This document shows, one piece after another, positions 21,565 to 34,300 of a stretch of 64,000 bases of DNA (positions are counted from its first letter, which is position 1; each line of letters starts with the position of its first letter). The DNA lies in NCBI GenBank assembly GCA_903813345.2, contig CAIIXF020000012.1, positions 29,708,684-29,772,683 on the forward strand. The letters are read 5' to 3'. The translations under genes were made by a program, and so were the position numbers. Source of the stretch: Owenia fusiformis (lineage: Eukaryota > Annelida > Polychaeta > Sabellida > Oweniidae). The notes under the pieces were generated by a model. The model saw only the letters and a list, made by a program, of their open reading frames with translations, did not search any database and was not told the DNA's origin.

Positions 21565-24280
21565 TTAATGAGACTTCTCCATGGCGTTTTTTCTTTATTC
21601 CTTTTTGTTTTGGATTTTTTACACCATAACTACTCAATATGCAACTTTTCATTACGTAGAATTTAAAAATATTAAGTTTGAAAATTCCGTTTTTATAATG
21701 GAGCTCAATGGGAAAAATGACAAAATTTGAATTATTTTCAAACGTAGCGGCGCGATTTTCTTGAAATTGACAGATATAATAAATATTGGTAAGACGAAAT
21801 GTTTGAAGAAAAATGAAGAAAATTCACCATCCTGGTTACGCAAAATATAGAAAAATGTGAAATAATCATAAAAACCTGTTAAAATAGATTGAAGGGGGTG
21901 ATATTCATTTTTAATGTGCCTTTCACTACTACAGGGTAACCATAGTTTTGGTAATGGTTTACTAATTTTAAAAGAATATCTTCCAGCATGTGTATCAATC
22001 ACAAGTAATACATTAAGTGAGTTATCATCAATTGGAATGGTATTATTGTATTCCTTAGCAATGATGACAAAAAGGTAATGGACAGGTTTACTAATTTTAA
22101 AAGCATATCCAGCATGTGTATCAAGCACAAGTAATACAATAAGTGAGGTATCATTAATTGTATTCCTTAGCAATGATGACAAAAAGGTAAAATCGATCAT
22201 ATCACATACTAGTTAACCATCAAATCAATCTATTATAATGCATATTAAACAATATACACTCCCCTCCATAAGTTTGGCAACCTTTTTTCCCCATTGAACT
22301 ACGTGTTAAAGCCTCTTTACCTTTGAATTTTTATTTACTTAACCTGCGATGAAAATACTTATACTATTGATCGAAACGTAATTTAACTTTAATTCCAATA
22401 CCTCAAAATTTTCTCAATTTTTTTCCTCAATTACAATAGGTCGAAAATTGATGATAAATTTGATGAATTTTTGAAAATCGACATTCCCATGTTAACCAAT
22501 GGGAAATGGTAGGTTTGCCGCAAGTCATATGACAGAATATCCATCCATATGAGTCCTTGCAAAAAATACGAGTTAGGCAGGAAATTGAATTTGCTAACTT
22601 TATTTAACAAAAAATTGATATGTTTCTTTAGGTTCAACAAAGTTATAGGGCTTTAAAGTCAAAATTGTTTTTCAAAAAACCTCTCCCATTGAAATAACAC
22701 AAGAGGCGAAAAATTATTTTCAAAAATGACTTTGAAGTGCGGTAACTTTAATATTCATCAAATAAACTAAACACTTAGTGTTCAAAAAAGTTAGACAATT
22801 CAATTTTCTATATAAATTTTTTTTGCTGAATCTTTTACTGAAAAGATATCCTGATTTCTGATTTGCCCCGAACCCTTCATTTCCCATTGGATTACATGGG
22901 AATGACGATTTTCAAAGATTCGTCAAATTTATCATCAATTTTCGACCTATTGTAATTGAGAAAAAAATTGAGAAAATTTGGAGGTATTGGAAATAAAGTC
23001 AAGTTACGTTTCCGTTAATATTATAAGTTATTTCATCGCCGGTTAAGTAAATAAAAATTCAAACGTAAAGAGGCTTTAACACGTAGTTCAATGGGGGAAA
23101 AAGGTTGCCAAACTTATGGAGGGGAGTGTAGCAGTAGATCTTCAAATTCAAGAATTGAGCTAAATTGTAAGATAATAAATAAATTGCTAATCCCTTATAA
23201 TTGTATAACCCCCTTCTCCGAACTATACTGAATTATTTCAGTATGCTTATTTTAGCTGCTGTAGTTTAGGTCACTTGATGAGATATTCAGTAACATCCTG
23301 TCACTAGAGACAAAACTTGACACTAAATAATCACTCGAAATAAATTACATGAATTCTTCATATTTTAGTCTTTGGTAATAAATCCATTCTTGAAAATTAG
23401 CATTCAGAGATTTTCAATGCAATCATGAATTTAGTGATCTGACCCTTAAAGTACTTTTCAGGTGGAATAGTTTGTCCACCTGTAGCCCTCAGGTGTAGCA
23501 TCTTTTTCGAGCCATATTTTCCTAGGCCTGCTGGAATACCTATTTCAGTGTGCAAGTTTAGCATTGTTTTTCCATTGATCATTTGAATTCTCACGTCAAT
23601 AACATATGGAAATAAAAATGATAAGATGGCAAAAAGAGTAGTTTATTTTATTGTAAAAAATCAAAAATCAAACAAGGTTTGGCCAAGAAGGGAACAGGTG
23701 AAATCCTTGAGATATATAAATTAATTAATTACAAGAAACACATTCATGTTACAACAAGTTAGGGTAACCCTGTATTATTCTACTGTGCATGGTTATACCC
23801 GTGCAAAATATTACAAAAATATTATTTACTTATTATCATAATTCAATTTGACAATATCAGTCTTCTCTTCAAATTTGTCTCTAATAATTTGCCTGTAAGG
23901 TTGGGCAAGCCGTCTATTATGTTGATAGTATAAGATGTTGATTTTGCAAAGCTATTATGGGCTTAATCTACAATATGTACAGTAACATATATGTAAGGGT
24001 GCCAATATGAAGTCCAGTATATAGTAAACAAAGGGATATTTTGGTCAACTCAATACATCTGATAAACACTACATGAAGTGTTTTCTATGCAATGATTATA
24101 TACAGGCACTTATTCATTGTTACTGCGAATTTCAAAAGCCTCTGAATTGTGTGGAATAGAGCATGCAATGTTTTTCAGTTTCAAGCAGGTTTTAGTACAT
24201 TCTGACCAATTGTATTTTCAGACTTATTCATTTCATGATTATATAATACTGACCTACTTATCTGTTTAACATCTCTTTAA
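21565..24280. repeat. Segmental duplication, copy B (downstream of oxidase gene 1)
   Basis: Matches the intron-7 segment at 16480-18565 in direct orientation. It includes a further local duplication (AGCATATC...CAAGCACAAGTAATAC occurs twice between 21975 and 22195) and the inserted element at 22257-23128. The open frames in it are not conserved as coding between the copies. Confidence 0.85.
22257..23128. mobile_element. 872-bp long-TIR element with TA target site and preserved empty site
   Basis: Ends CACTCCCCTCCATAAGTTTG and its reverse complement. The inverted arms align for about 250 bp on each side (to about 22510 and from about 22880). It is flanked by TA (22255-22256, 23129-23130). The paralogous segment at 17070-17085 reads through without it (ACAATATGGCAATAGATC), confirming a clean insertion. 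No transposase ORF, so non-autonomous, probably Tc1/mariner-mobilised. Confidence 0.85.
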
Positions 24281-24462
24281 AGAACGCGCAGCAACAAGAA
24301 AAGAGTAGATGTACATTTACATATTTTCAAATGATGGAAACTAATAAAAACTGTCAATCATCTTATGTTCCACACTGGCTTTCTTTTTTTGCTTTGATGC
24401 ATTTCGATGCATTTTGCTTTTGGAATTTTTGGTGGTGGAGCTTGGTTTCAAGACACAAATAC

Positions 24463-26831
24463 CACTGGGGGGTATCGTGATGCAACAACACCGTGTTGTT
24501 GCATCAAGATGGCCAGACTTCCGGTGATAGATTTTCGTACGATATTTTGTTTTCCCAATTTAAACCCATTTCTAGGACGAGTTACTCAATAATCATACAT
24601 GTGCAGTTAGCTCATGATCTATATTTTAAAAAACTCTCACTAGTATGCATGTAGCATCATCAAGAAGCGAGAAATTCGCGGTTTTAATTCCTCACTATTG
24701 ATGCAACAACACCACTCTGTTTATTATCGATGATGCAACAACACCAATGTGCTGATGCAAAAACGCCAATATAATGTATCATTGAATATCAAGAGAAACT
24801 GTTTTATGTTCTGTTTATAGGTGTTGGTCGGGACATGAATAAAACGCGTGAGTGCGTGGTTCATGAATGAAACGTATTTTGTTTGGTTCCTTAATGTATT
24901 TGTCTTTATCAAAGTTAAAAGGATATACAAGGTAAACTAAATACATAGGCTAAGTAATCCCAGGGAGCCAACCTCATTGATATTGTATCTAAAAATAAAG
25001 ATTATTCATTTTCTAAATTAAATCCCCTTGATTTACCGTATAGTATGGAACTTGTTTACAAAGAACTAATATAACTAGACTTTGGAAACAAGTCCAATTT
25101 CAGACTCCAGATCTAGAGTCATCCAGAAAAAGATGGATGGGTGGATGGATGGATGGAATAGGAAGGAGGGATATGACAGAATAGAATGGAACGATAGGAG
25201 AGAATAGAGAAGAAAGATAGGATAGAATAGCAATGGAGGAGGAAGGATAGGAAGGAAAGGATATGAAGGATAAATAGGAAGGAACGGATAGGGATAAAAA
25301 GGATGGGATAGGAAGGATAGGATAGAATAAGAAGGAACGATAGAATAGAATAGTAGGATAGGATAGGAAGGATTTTTCAATATTTTCTTCGCTACTCTTG
25401 ACTTTCTATCAGGATAACATCAGATCGATTTTTATTGAAATTTCAAAACGCCATAACTTCGGATCGAAATTTGGTTTGCAGATTCTGATTCCTGAGAAAA
25501 TTATATTCTTCATTCATAACTCAAACGTTTTATTTTGACCTACTTTTTGGACACCATATCTCAAAAGTGGATTAAAATACTTTCTGACGGCAAAAGGCTA
25601 ACACTATTAGTACACTCTTGGCTACATGTATACACAATATCGAAGAATATAATTGAAGTGTAGTGTCAGAATCACAAAAATAAGGAAAACTTCGAATTTG
25701 ACCTAGATTTTGACCTAGACATTTTTGTGTCCAAATTTTGAAGCTAGATTGCTTTTGAGGTACTCTTCATTTAAAGGCTTTCATTAAATTAAGCTGTACT
25801 CGGTCGTATATATGTCGTATTTTACACTTCAAAAAAAATATTTTTCCCATTGACTTAACATGGGGCACCAAATTTAGCGATTTTGAGTTTTCAAAACGCC
25901 ATAACTTCCGATGAGTGTTGGTTTAATGATATTGCAGTTGTACAATGCTATTATATAGAGGTTATTTACTGAGAGGGATTCAATATTGGTTTTATTCCGG
26001 GAGACATTATGATATTTCCCGAGGGCCCAGGGGGAATCTGGGATTACTGTACCCCTATCAATTTACCTTTTCGGGACCTAAATCCTATTACCTACCTTTA
26101 TACTCAATCGGGGAGAACGAATCCAAAGAGAACAATACTTCTACATGTGCGCCCTGCAAGATTTCCAATAGCTCGTCGTGTTTACCGAGAACGAAAGATG
26201 TTTGTCCACCATTTAGAATGATACTAACTGGTATCAGGGTCATCAAGCTATCGAACAGGGGTTTATGAAAATAGATTGGGTTACTATAGCTTGTAATGTT
26301 AAAGGCGATTGAACTATGTTATAAAACAACTTCCAGTGCATTATGATATTTAAAAGTATAAATTTTTGAAAATACATATATATACATATAGAATCTTCGC
26401 CCACAGGACGTGTATTTTGAATGCCTGAGAAGAACGCAAATGGGTACTGGCCCGGTGTTGCAATAGTAGCATTTAAAAATGTGTTCCTCCCGAGATTTAT
26501 GGTCTTCTGAAATAATACTATTAATTGGTGTTGTTGCATCATTGCTCAAATCTAGAGGAGTGTTGTTGCATCTTCGGTTTGGTGTTGTTGCATCAATAGT
26601 GAGGAACTAAAACCGTGAACTTCTTGCTTCTTGATGATGCTACATGTATACTAATGACAGTTTCTTTAAATATAGACCGTGTGCTAACTTCACGTGTATG
26701 GTTATTGAGAAACTCGTCCTAGAAATGGGTTTAAATTGGGGAAACAACATATCGTACGAAAATCTATCACCGGAAGTCTGGCCATCTTGATGCAACAACA
26801 CGGTGTTGTTGCATCACGATACTCCCCAGTG
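24463..26831. mobile_element. 2.37-kb CAC-terminal TIR element with 5-bp target duplication
   Basis: Termini CACTGGGGGGTATCGTGATG and CATCACGATACTCCCCAGTG; inverted arms run about 300 bp (to about 24765, from about 26510). Target duplication AATAC is exact (24458-24462, 26832-26836). Copies of GATGCAACAACACC stand in each subterminal region in opposite orientations (24 to 30 bp apart at the tips), like transposase-binding sites. The interior has a GGATA/GGAAG simple repeat (25125-25375) and a 107-codon frame (25945-26268) with no recognised domain. Similar termini occur at 28802 and 52088. Confidence 0.85.
25125..25375. repeat. Degenerate GGATA/GGAAGGATA simple repeat
   Basis: Purine-rich tandem repeat of GGATGGATGG, GGAAGGATAGG and GATAGAATA variants inside the TIR element. 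A 101-codon antisense frame across it (PYPFLPIYPSYP-like) is a repeat artefact. Confidence 0.85.
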
Positions 26832-26836
26832 AATAC

Positions 26837-28360
26837 ACTAAATTAAAAAAAAACATGGCCTTTGATAAAAAGTTATGACAATTCATCCTATTAACGATGC
26901 AGATTGTGAACAAAGGAGGTTTCAGGCTTCCCAGCTATCCACCAACGCAAACATTCCTTGTACGTGAACCATGATTCTTACATCACGAACATAAAATCTT
27001 ATGTCGCGCACCACCATTGCCTCGCCCCCGAACATATTTCTCCTCTCGCGCACAGAGATCCGAGCCCGTGAACAATTTGTGCATAGTGCATCCGGGTATT
27101 TGGGATTCCAAGTTATATGGAGTTTAAAGATCCTGTTATCTTCAATATATTCAATATATAGATATTCATCAACATGCGTGAAAACTTGGAAAGCAATTCT
27201 TCCGAATAATTACAAATAAAAACATGTCCAGAACAAAACATGGCCAGAAAGTACTCATGGTGAAAAATAAGACAATCTAAAACCACTTGCAATACTGCAC
27301 ATGGCCCTTTGTGCGTTAACAGACAACTAGACTTATAGCTAGCATTTGTTAATATGGTTTAAGAGCACAATTGCCCACATGTTTCCACATTTGCTTTTTT
27401 ATTATGTAATGATTAATGTACAGCGCACATCTTTCTGGAAGGGAGTAAATTGTTCACTGAACACAGGGGAGCGTCTCGGAAAGGTTTGAGCAATATCTGT
27501 ATCGAGCTTCATTGGGAAATTGAAATTAAACTGTTTCGTCGATATATATACCGTTTCGTGATTTACATGACATTGGGCCTAAGGTCTCAATAATGAATGG
27601 TTTAGTCATGTACCTGACCTTAGGCCTACGGTCTCATCATTGAAAACTTCAATACACCGACCTTAGGCCTAAGGTATAAATGACATATTACATACCTTAG
27701 GGGGGTTAGTTGAGAATGTAACTGAAAAGTTGAGAACCTGATATATTTTTGTAATGTGATATGCATGTATGAATTGTTTTGCTCTCCAATAAAACGGAGG
27801 AAATAAAGAAACATAAACATAAAACCGATTATATCATATTTTGTCTGTTATGTTTAAGTACAATCTAAACCAATTGATCCAAAATAATTATGTCATTTCC
27901 AGTTTTGGATCTGTCATCGACAAGTATGCAATGATACGTGTATGTGTGCCTCGTTATGTTATTTAGCATAATCAAAACAAAAGGGCGGACCCAAAACAAA
28001 TATGGTATACCATATATGTGTCATGTTTCGTTCTAGTGATGGGCGAATGACAAAATGTATTGAATGTACATTGGCTGAGAACTTGTATGAAGATTATGCA
28101 AGTCCCGATCTGAGAGTTCCGCAAACAATACCTCCCCGACCACAAAGTTACACAATAGCTAAAGCATAGAATTTATTATACAACCACCTGCTGCTGCTGC
28201 TGCGCTCATAAATGTTTCGTGAAACATTTGGTTATCTTGAACCTAGACACAGCGCTGTTTAGAACATGTGAACCTGGGTCATTTAGTAATATCTCACACA
28301 TGCAGACAAACGTTTCAATAAAGTAATTCAATTCTGTCGACGTCGAGTATATAATGTGAG
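26837..28360 (+). other. Intergenic and upstream region of oxidase gene 2
   Basis: No gene is supported. Bases 27430-27490 and 27880-28060 match regions 9230-9300 and 11330-11430 upstream of oxidase gene 1, so the gene duplication included at least 2-2.5 kb of 5' flank. At 27560-27680 the motif GACCTTAGGCCTAAGGT recurs in direct and inverted form. At 28188-28202 is a short CTG/GCT run. CAATAAAGTAATTCAATTC just before the start codon is shared with gene 1. Confidence 0.45.
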
Positions 28361-31300
28361 ATGGACATCTTTAGACGCATTCTGCTCATTGCTTGTCATG
28401 TGGTAAGTAAATTGAATTATCAACTAAATTTGTGATCAATAAATGAATTCTCATACATTATGTATTAACGGATGATTTAATGTACTCTCAAATATAGGTA
28501 CTAAAGGCCCACTAAAAGTAAATATGAACTACCAAGTTCAGCGACTTCTCCAAAGTGGCAATAGAGATGGTCGAAAGGAGCTAGCTGCTTTCGTGCCGTG
28601 GGAAGAGATATGCGGCCGATTACTCAATTAGTACAAAATTAGTTTAATTAGCACTCTGGTAAAAGTACGATCATGAGCACTCATGCCATGAGTGCTAATT
28701 TAGTATTTATTTTGTACTATCTGAGTAATCGGAATATGTATGAGTGCTCATTGAGTAATGGAAGATCAATGAAATTACTGCTATTTTGTCACTCATCATA
28801 TCACAGGCTGGTATCGAAATATTTGTCCGCTGTGACGGAGCATGCTATTTTTCATAAAAACACTAAGAATACTTCACGATTTATTTTTTAACTAATATGT
28901 TTCGTTATACCATACAAAATTACTTACTCCATGCAATGGATATATCATTTGCGGGTAACTTTCACTTCTGTTTGAAGTCCAATTACGCTGGGAAGAAAAG
29001 CTATTGAAAATGGCGCCGGAGTATCATACTTCAAAATGTACCATTTCTTGTTTAACTTTCTAATGGCACGATATAGTGACACGATAATATTTACACATGG
29101 TTTCAGCATAACTATGAGGGTATAAATGAGATGTTGATGTATTTGGTCTTTTTAATTCTTTTATAAAAAATATTGTTTAATTTTTTTGTCCGCTGTGACG
29201 GAGCAGTTGCAATTGTGAACTGTCAAAATGCTCCGTCACAGCGGACAAAAAATATTAATATTATTTTTTATAAAAAAATTTAAAAGACCCAATGCATTAA
29301 TATCTCATTAATACATTCAGAGTTATGCTGAAAACATATGTTAATATTATCGTGTCACTATATCATGCCATTAAAAAGTTAAAAAAGAAATGGTACATTT
29401 TAGAGTTTGATACTCTGGCGCCGTTTTCAATAGATTTTACTCCTAGCCTTATTGGACTTCAAACAGAAGTGGAGGTTACACGTAAATGATATATCCATTG
29501 CATGGAGTAAGTAATTATCTTTGATATAACGAAACATATGAGTTAAAAATAAATCGTGAAGCATTCTTAGTGTTTTTATGAAAAAGAGCATGCTCCGTCA
29601 CAGCGGACAAATGTTTCGATACCAGCCTGTGCATATGAGTACTCATTTAGTACAAAAAATCAATAATTCAGTACTCATGTCATTAGTGCTCATTTAGCAC
29701 TAATATGTACTGATATGAGTACCCACTTAGTGCTTGAATGCCATGAATACTATTTTGGTACTCTGCTATCTCCTGTATAAAAAATATGAACTCTCGGGAG
29801 TATGCACGATAAACAGTATTTGTTAAAGTTATCGGTTTGAATCAAGTTGAAAAATACCTTTCTGACCTTTTTGACTTTGAGAGGGTCATCAGAGGTCAAA
29901 TCTGAAACCTAAATTGAACTGTGAACTTCTGATAACTTGCAGATGATTTTAAAAAAGTTGGTCAATTTAAAAATACCCTTTCACCTTTTTTACCTTGAGA
30001 AGGTCGTATGTCAAATCTCAAGTCAGATTCTGAGAACATCTGCATTATTTGTTTCTCTGATTAGACTGTATTATTTCCATGTGCCAGTTCCTAGTGACTG
30101 GCAGTTTTGCAGGGTCTGACCTCGAGTCTCTCCTCCCTCAACTGAATGAATACATTGATGGCCAACCTAATGTCAACATCACGGAAATTACGGAACAGGG
30201 CGAGCGACATACAAGTCATGTGTTCTATGCAGAACCAAAGAGTGTTAAGCAGGTACATGTAAAAGTGACTTTAATTTTTTAAATATTGAGCTATGAATTC
30301 TTCATTGGATCTAAAAATAACTTCCTGGTTCATTCGAAAAAAATCTTGAAACAATTTCTTCAAAATAATTCAATAACCTAGTCAGTCTTGTAATTGAATC
30401 CAATAATAACATCCACTGATCCGCATGATACATCATAATTAAAATCCTTTTTAAAACCGGTATTTCATATATATTATACATACCTTCTCGCAGTTGTGAG
30501 CGAGATGATAAAACTGGTCAAGTGAACTCGTTTTAGTTATCTATTCGCCGTAAAAATATCACGGAATGTGTGTATGCATGAATAGTGTAGCTTTGGTTTG
30601 GTAAATCAATGAAGTATGCGGATGAGTAAATATAGATTATTTAAACAAAAGCGAAAACATCTTCCATTGAAAAGTAGAGAGACGGGCACTTACGATACAT
30701 TACATGTACATGACTGCATTCACATAGCACAGTGTTTAATCTTTCTTTTAAAATATCAAAATATTTGGAAAATCAATAAACTTATATTCAGTATAATGTT
30801 CACCGAGCACAAATGATGGCATTTTGTTCAATTGTTTTGTTTTTAGGTCTAATGTCATTTTCGCTAGCACTGATTGGGAAAACATAGTATGAAGTACACT
30901 ATTTATAGCTACAACAAACGTTATTTCTTCATAAATTATTTCTCATTTTCAATTTTCGTTTTCTATATTGTCGTGATTGCCTAAGCCAACTCACACTCAC
31001 CAACTTGAATATATTTTTAAAAATATCAAGTATTGATGAAGTTAGAACAAAATTTTTTTAAAGACTTTTTTGGACAATCTTCGTAGAGTGCTCCTATAGA
31101 AACCTTTAATAAAATCAACCTACTCTAGTTAATTTCTTTCTCTCTATTTTCTTTCTTTCTTTCTTTCTTTCTTTAGATCCAACAACTTGTTAATGCTGCT
31201 AATAAGTTTGGTCTGCAAGTAAGAGCTGTGGGCTCAGGCCATTCATATTCACCTGTATACCCTGACACTGGAGCTTTAGCTTTGAACCTATTCAATTTAG

Positions 31301-34300
31301 AGGAGCAAGCATTCACCTTAGATAAGGTAAGCTAGTGTGTCTTTGAAGAGAGAGAGAGAGAGAGAGAGAGACATACCTTCACTCATACTATATAATAGGA
31401 CATGATATTTACTCAGTACATTATACAATATAGGACATTCCCTCATCATGATAAACCATGACGTCTCATTTTCTCTCAGTCCTGAGGTTTCAGGTGAAAC
31501 AGAAAGATGCTATGAGTATCAGAATGACCTTCCATCAACAGAACCTCCTCTACTTAACTTTATTTAGTACTTTATTTATCACAGAACATTAAAGACCCGC
31601 TATACTTAATTTAGAAGAAAAAAGAAAAAATAATCATTGAAAAATGTTATTCACACACTCGCTCAAATATGAAACAAAGTTTGATTAGCTTTAATATTGA
31701 ACCCAAAAAAACATAAGTCACATAGAAAAAAGCATTTGAAGTTCAGAGATAATTTGTGGTGCATGCACATGCTCAACAAAGTGCATGTTTTAAAAAACTT
31801 TTGCTTTAAAAGATGGAGACACGTCTACAAAAATGTAGGACCTTTACTCATTACTTTATATAGGACAGGGTATTAAGTCAGGACATTATATGATTTAGGA
31901 CCTAAACTTAGAATATGTATATCTTGGTCACGCAGTACATCATGCAATACGGGCATTTACTCGGTAAATGTAATGCAGGACCTTCTCCCAGTATTTCTGA
32001 TAGTACAGGATAATAAATCAGTTCACTCAGGTCTTTAACTCAGTAGATATATATATATATTTCAATACCTTCACTCAGTACATGCATAAAATGCAGAACT
32101 TCACTCAGAAAGTAGGATAATACATTAAGTCAGTGCATGTACATGAACTGTATATACTGGACCTATATAGTCATGTATACTGTATGTTTGCCACTATACT
32201 TGCATGTAGGAGCGTACAAGAGCCTCGGTTCTTGCATCAGCGACCGTACAGGAGTTCTATAAGTTTAACAAGGCAAACCGTGTCACAGTACCCAGTGCCC
32301 CTGTCATAGCACCTTGTAGCTTCCAAGGAATGACAGCCACTGCTTCGATTGTGAGTATGAAGACCATATATGCAGCATCGAGTGCTAATTTTAGGAAACA
32401 ACGCCTGCAAGGAATTGTCATTCTACAATGCATTGAGTATATGGCTTAAATTCTGTTCACATGTTACAATTCTTTTTTACAATATCACTAAAAAATATGA
32501 AATGACCTTAAAGAATATATTTTTCAAGTAAACTTTATGCAATGGTCAATTTGTCACTTCTGTTTGTGTCAGTCGTTATCATCGATTCTCATCATGACAA
32601 CCATACAACACTCAACATTTGACCTGCATAAGCACCACCGTTTTTGTATAGTTTCTATCATTAAAAAATGTTCCCGTGCATTCTTTAAAAATAATTTTTA
32701 ATTCTGTGTTGCCGCTTACAATATTAAACAAAGCTTACTTTCAAATTCTCCTTTTACTGTTGAAGGGAGCTGCCCCCACCGAGGCGTCCCCAGCTAGCAG
32801 GGTTGTTGCCATGGATCTGGTTGATGGCAATGGTGACATCAGACACTTTGATGAGGAAACGGAGCCTGATGTACTGAGGGCCTGTAGGGCACATTTGGGA
32901 TTGTGCGGCATCATATACAACACAACAGTCAAGGTACAGTGCTCACCATAAATAAATGACACCTGGATTTTCTATCACCATTTCAAGACCATGGTGATTT
33001 GAGACCTCATACTTTCCAATAATGTCTAGATACACATCCCTTAGGTTTTGTATATTTTACATTTTGTAAACACTCATCCACTGATGTATACATGTAGCCT
33101 CTCAGAAGAGGCTCTTGAAAATTCTCTTCTTTTTAACATGGGAAATCCTCACTTCAGCAAATCTAGGTGCCATGTATTTATGGTGAGCACTGTAATAACA
33201 GATATTTTACTTGTTACTCTCTCCTATACATATTTGTGGATAACAGCTAGGCGGGCAGTTAGGAAACTCAACAATGTAAAAGTTGTTCCATGTTCGTGAA
33301 CAACTCAACAATCTTAACATTGCTCACATGTTCAGGTACACGCAACAATCTAATAATTACTGTCAAATGTTTACATACGGCTCAACAATCAGAACATTGC
33401 ACCACGTGTTCATGAACACGCAACAAACTCTCGGAGGTTTACATCAGCTCAATAATGTTAACATTGCTCACGTGTTCATGTACACACAACAATCTAATAA
33501 TTACTCTAAAATGTTCATATACGGCTCAACAACAAACTGAACACTACTCACATGTATATGGACACAGAACAATCTGATGATTGCTCAAATGTTATACTGA
33601 AATGAACAATTGTAGGTCGTGCCTGACGAAGCTGTGAAGTTCTCACACTCCCTTATACCAGTGGATGCCATAATATTCAACAGAGAGAACAGAAGAGCCT
33701 TCGTCAACAGCCACTTTGCCATCAACACGATGTGGAATATCTACAATGGTGCAACGGCGCAACAACGTAGATACACAGAAAATGATGGACTCAGCAGGGC
33801 ACATGAGAGTTGGACTGCTAAACAGGACATGTTGGACTTCTGGTAAATATGTAGCCACATTTCATAACTTGCTCATTGATGCCGATGTTTGAAATTATCT
33901 GTATATCGGTAGGAATTGAATACCCTCTGTATCAAAAGTCTTTTCCTAATAAGTTAATCCTCAGATAACTTTAGTAAATGACCAGAAAACTTAATGAAAC
34001 ATTGCACAGATAGTTAAAGGCATATGATACACATTAACCGAAAATTTGAAAACGATTGATTAATTTTTACTCAATATTACATATAGAACATAGCATACAC
34101 CAAAAACACCAATGTGACTTTTTCCAAGTTTGTGACGTCAAAGTTACCTAAGATTGCCAAACTAACCAAAGTCAGGCTGTTCTGTAAAACAAAGCGGACA
34201 AAGGTCTGTAGATATAAAATGCTTATTATGAGCAATCAGAATGTGACTTTACAAATGATCCTGTTCATGACAGTTGTATATTTCATAAAATAAAGATGTC

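Noticed and set aside
25945-26268. 107-codon frame inside the CAC element as a transposase
   Set aside because: No catalytic motif or DNA-binding domain; too short; kept only as a point to check.
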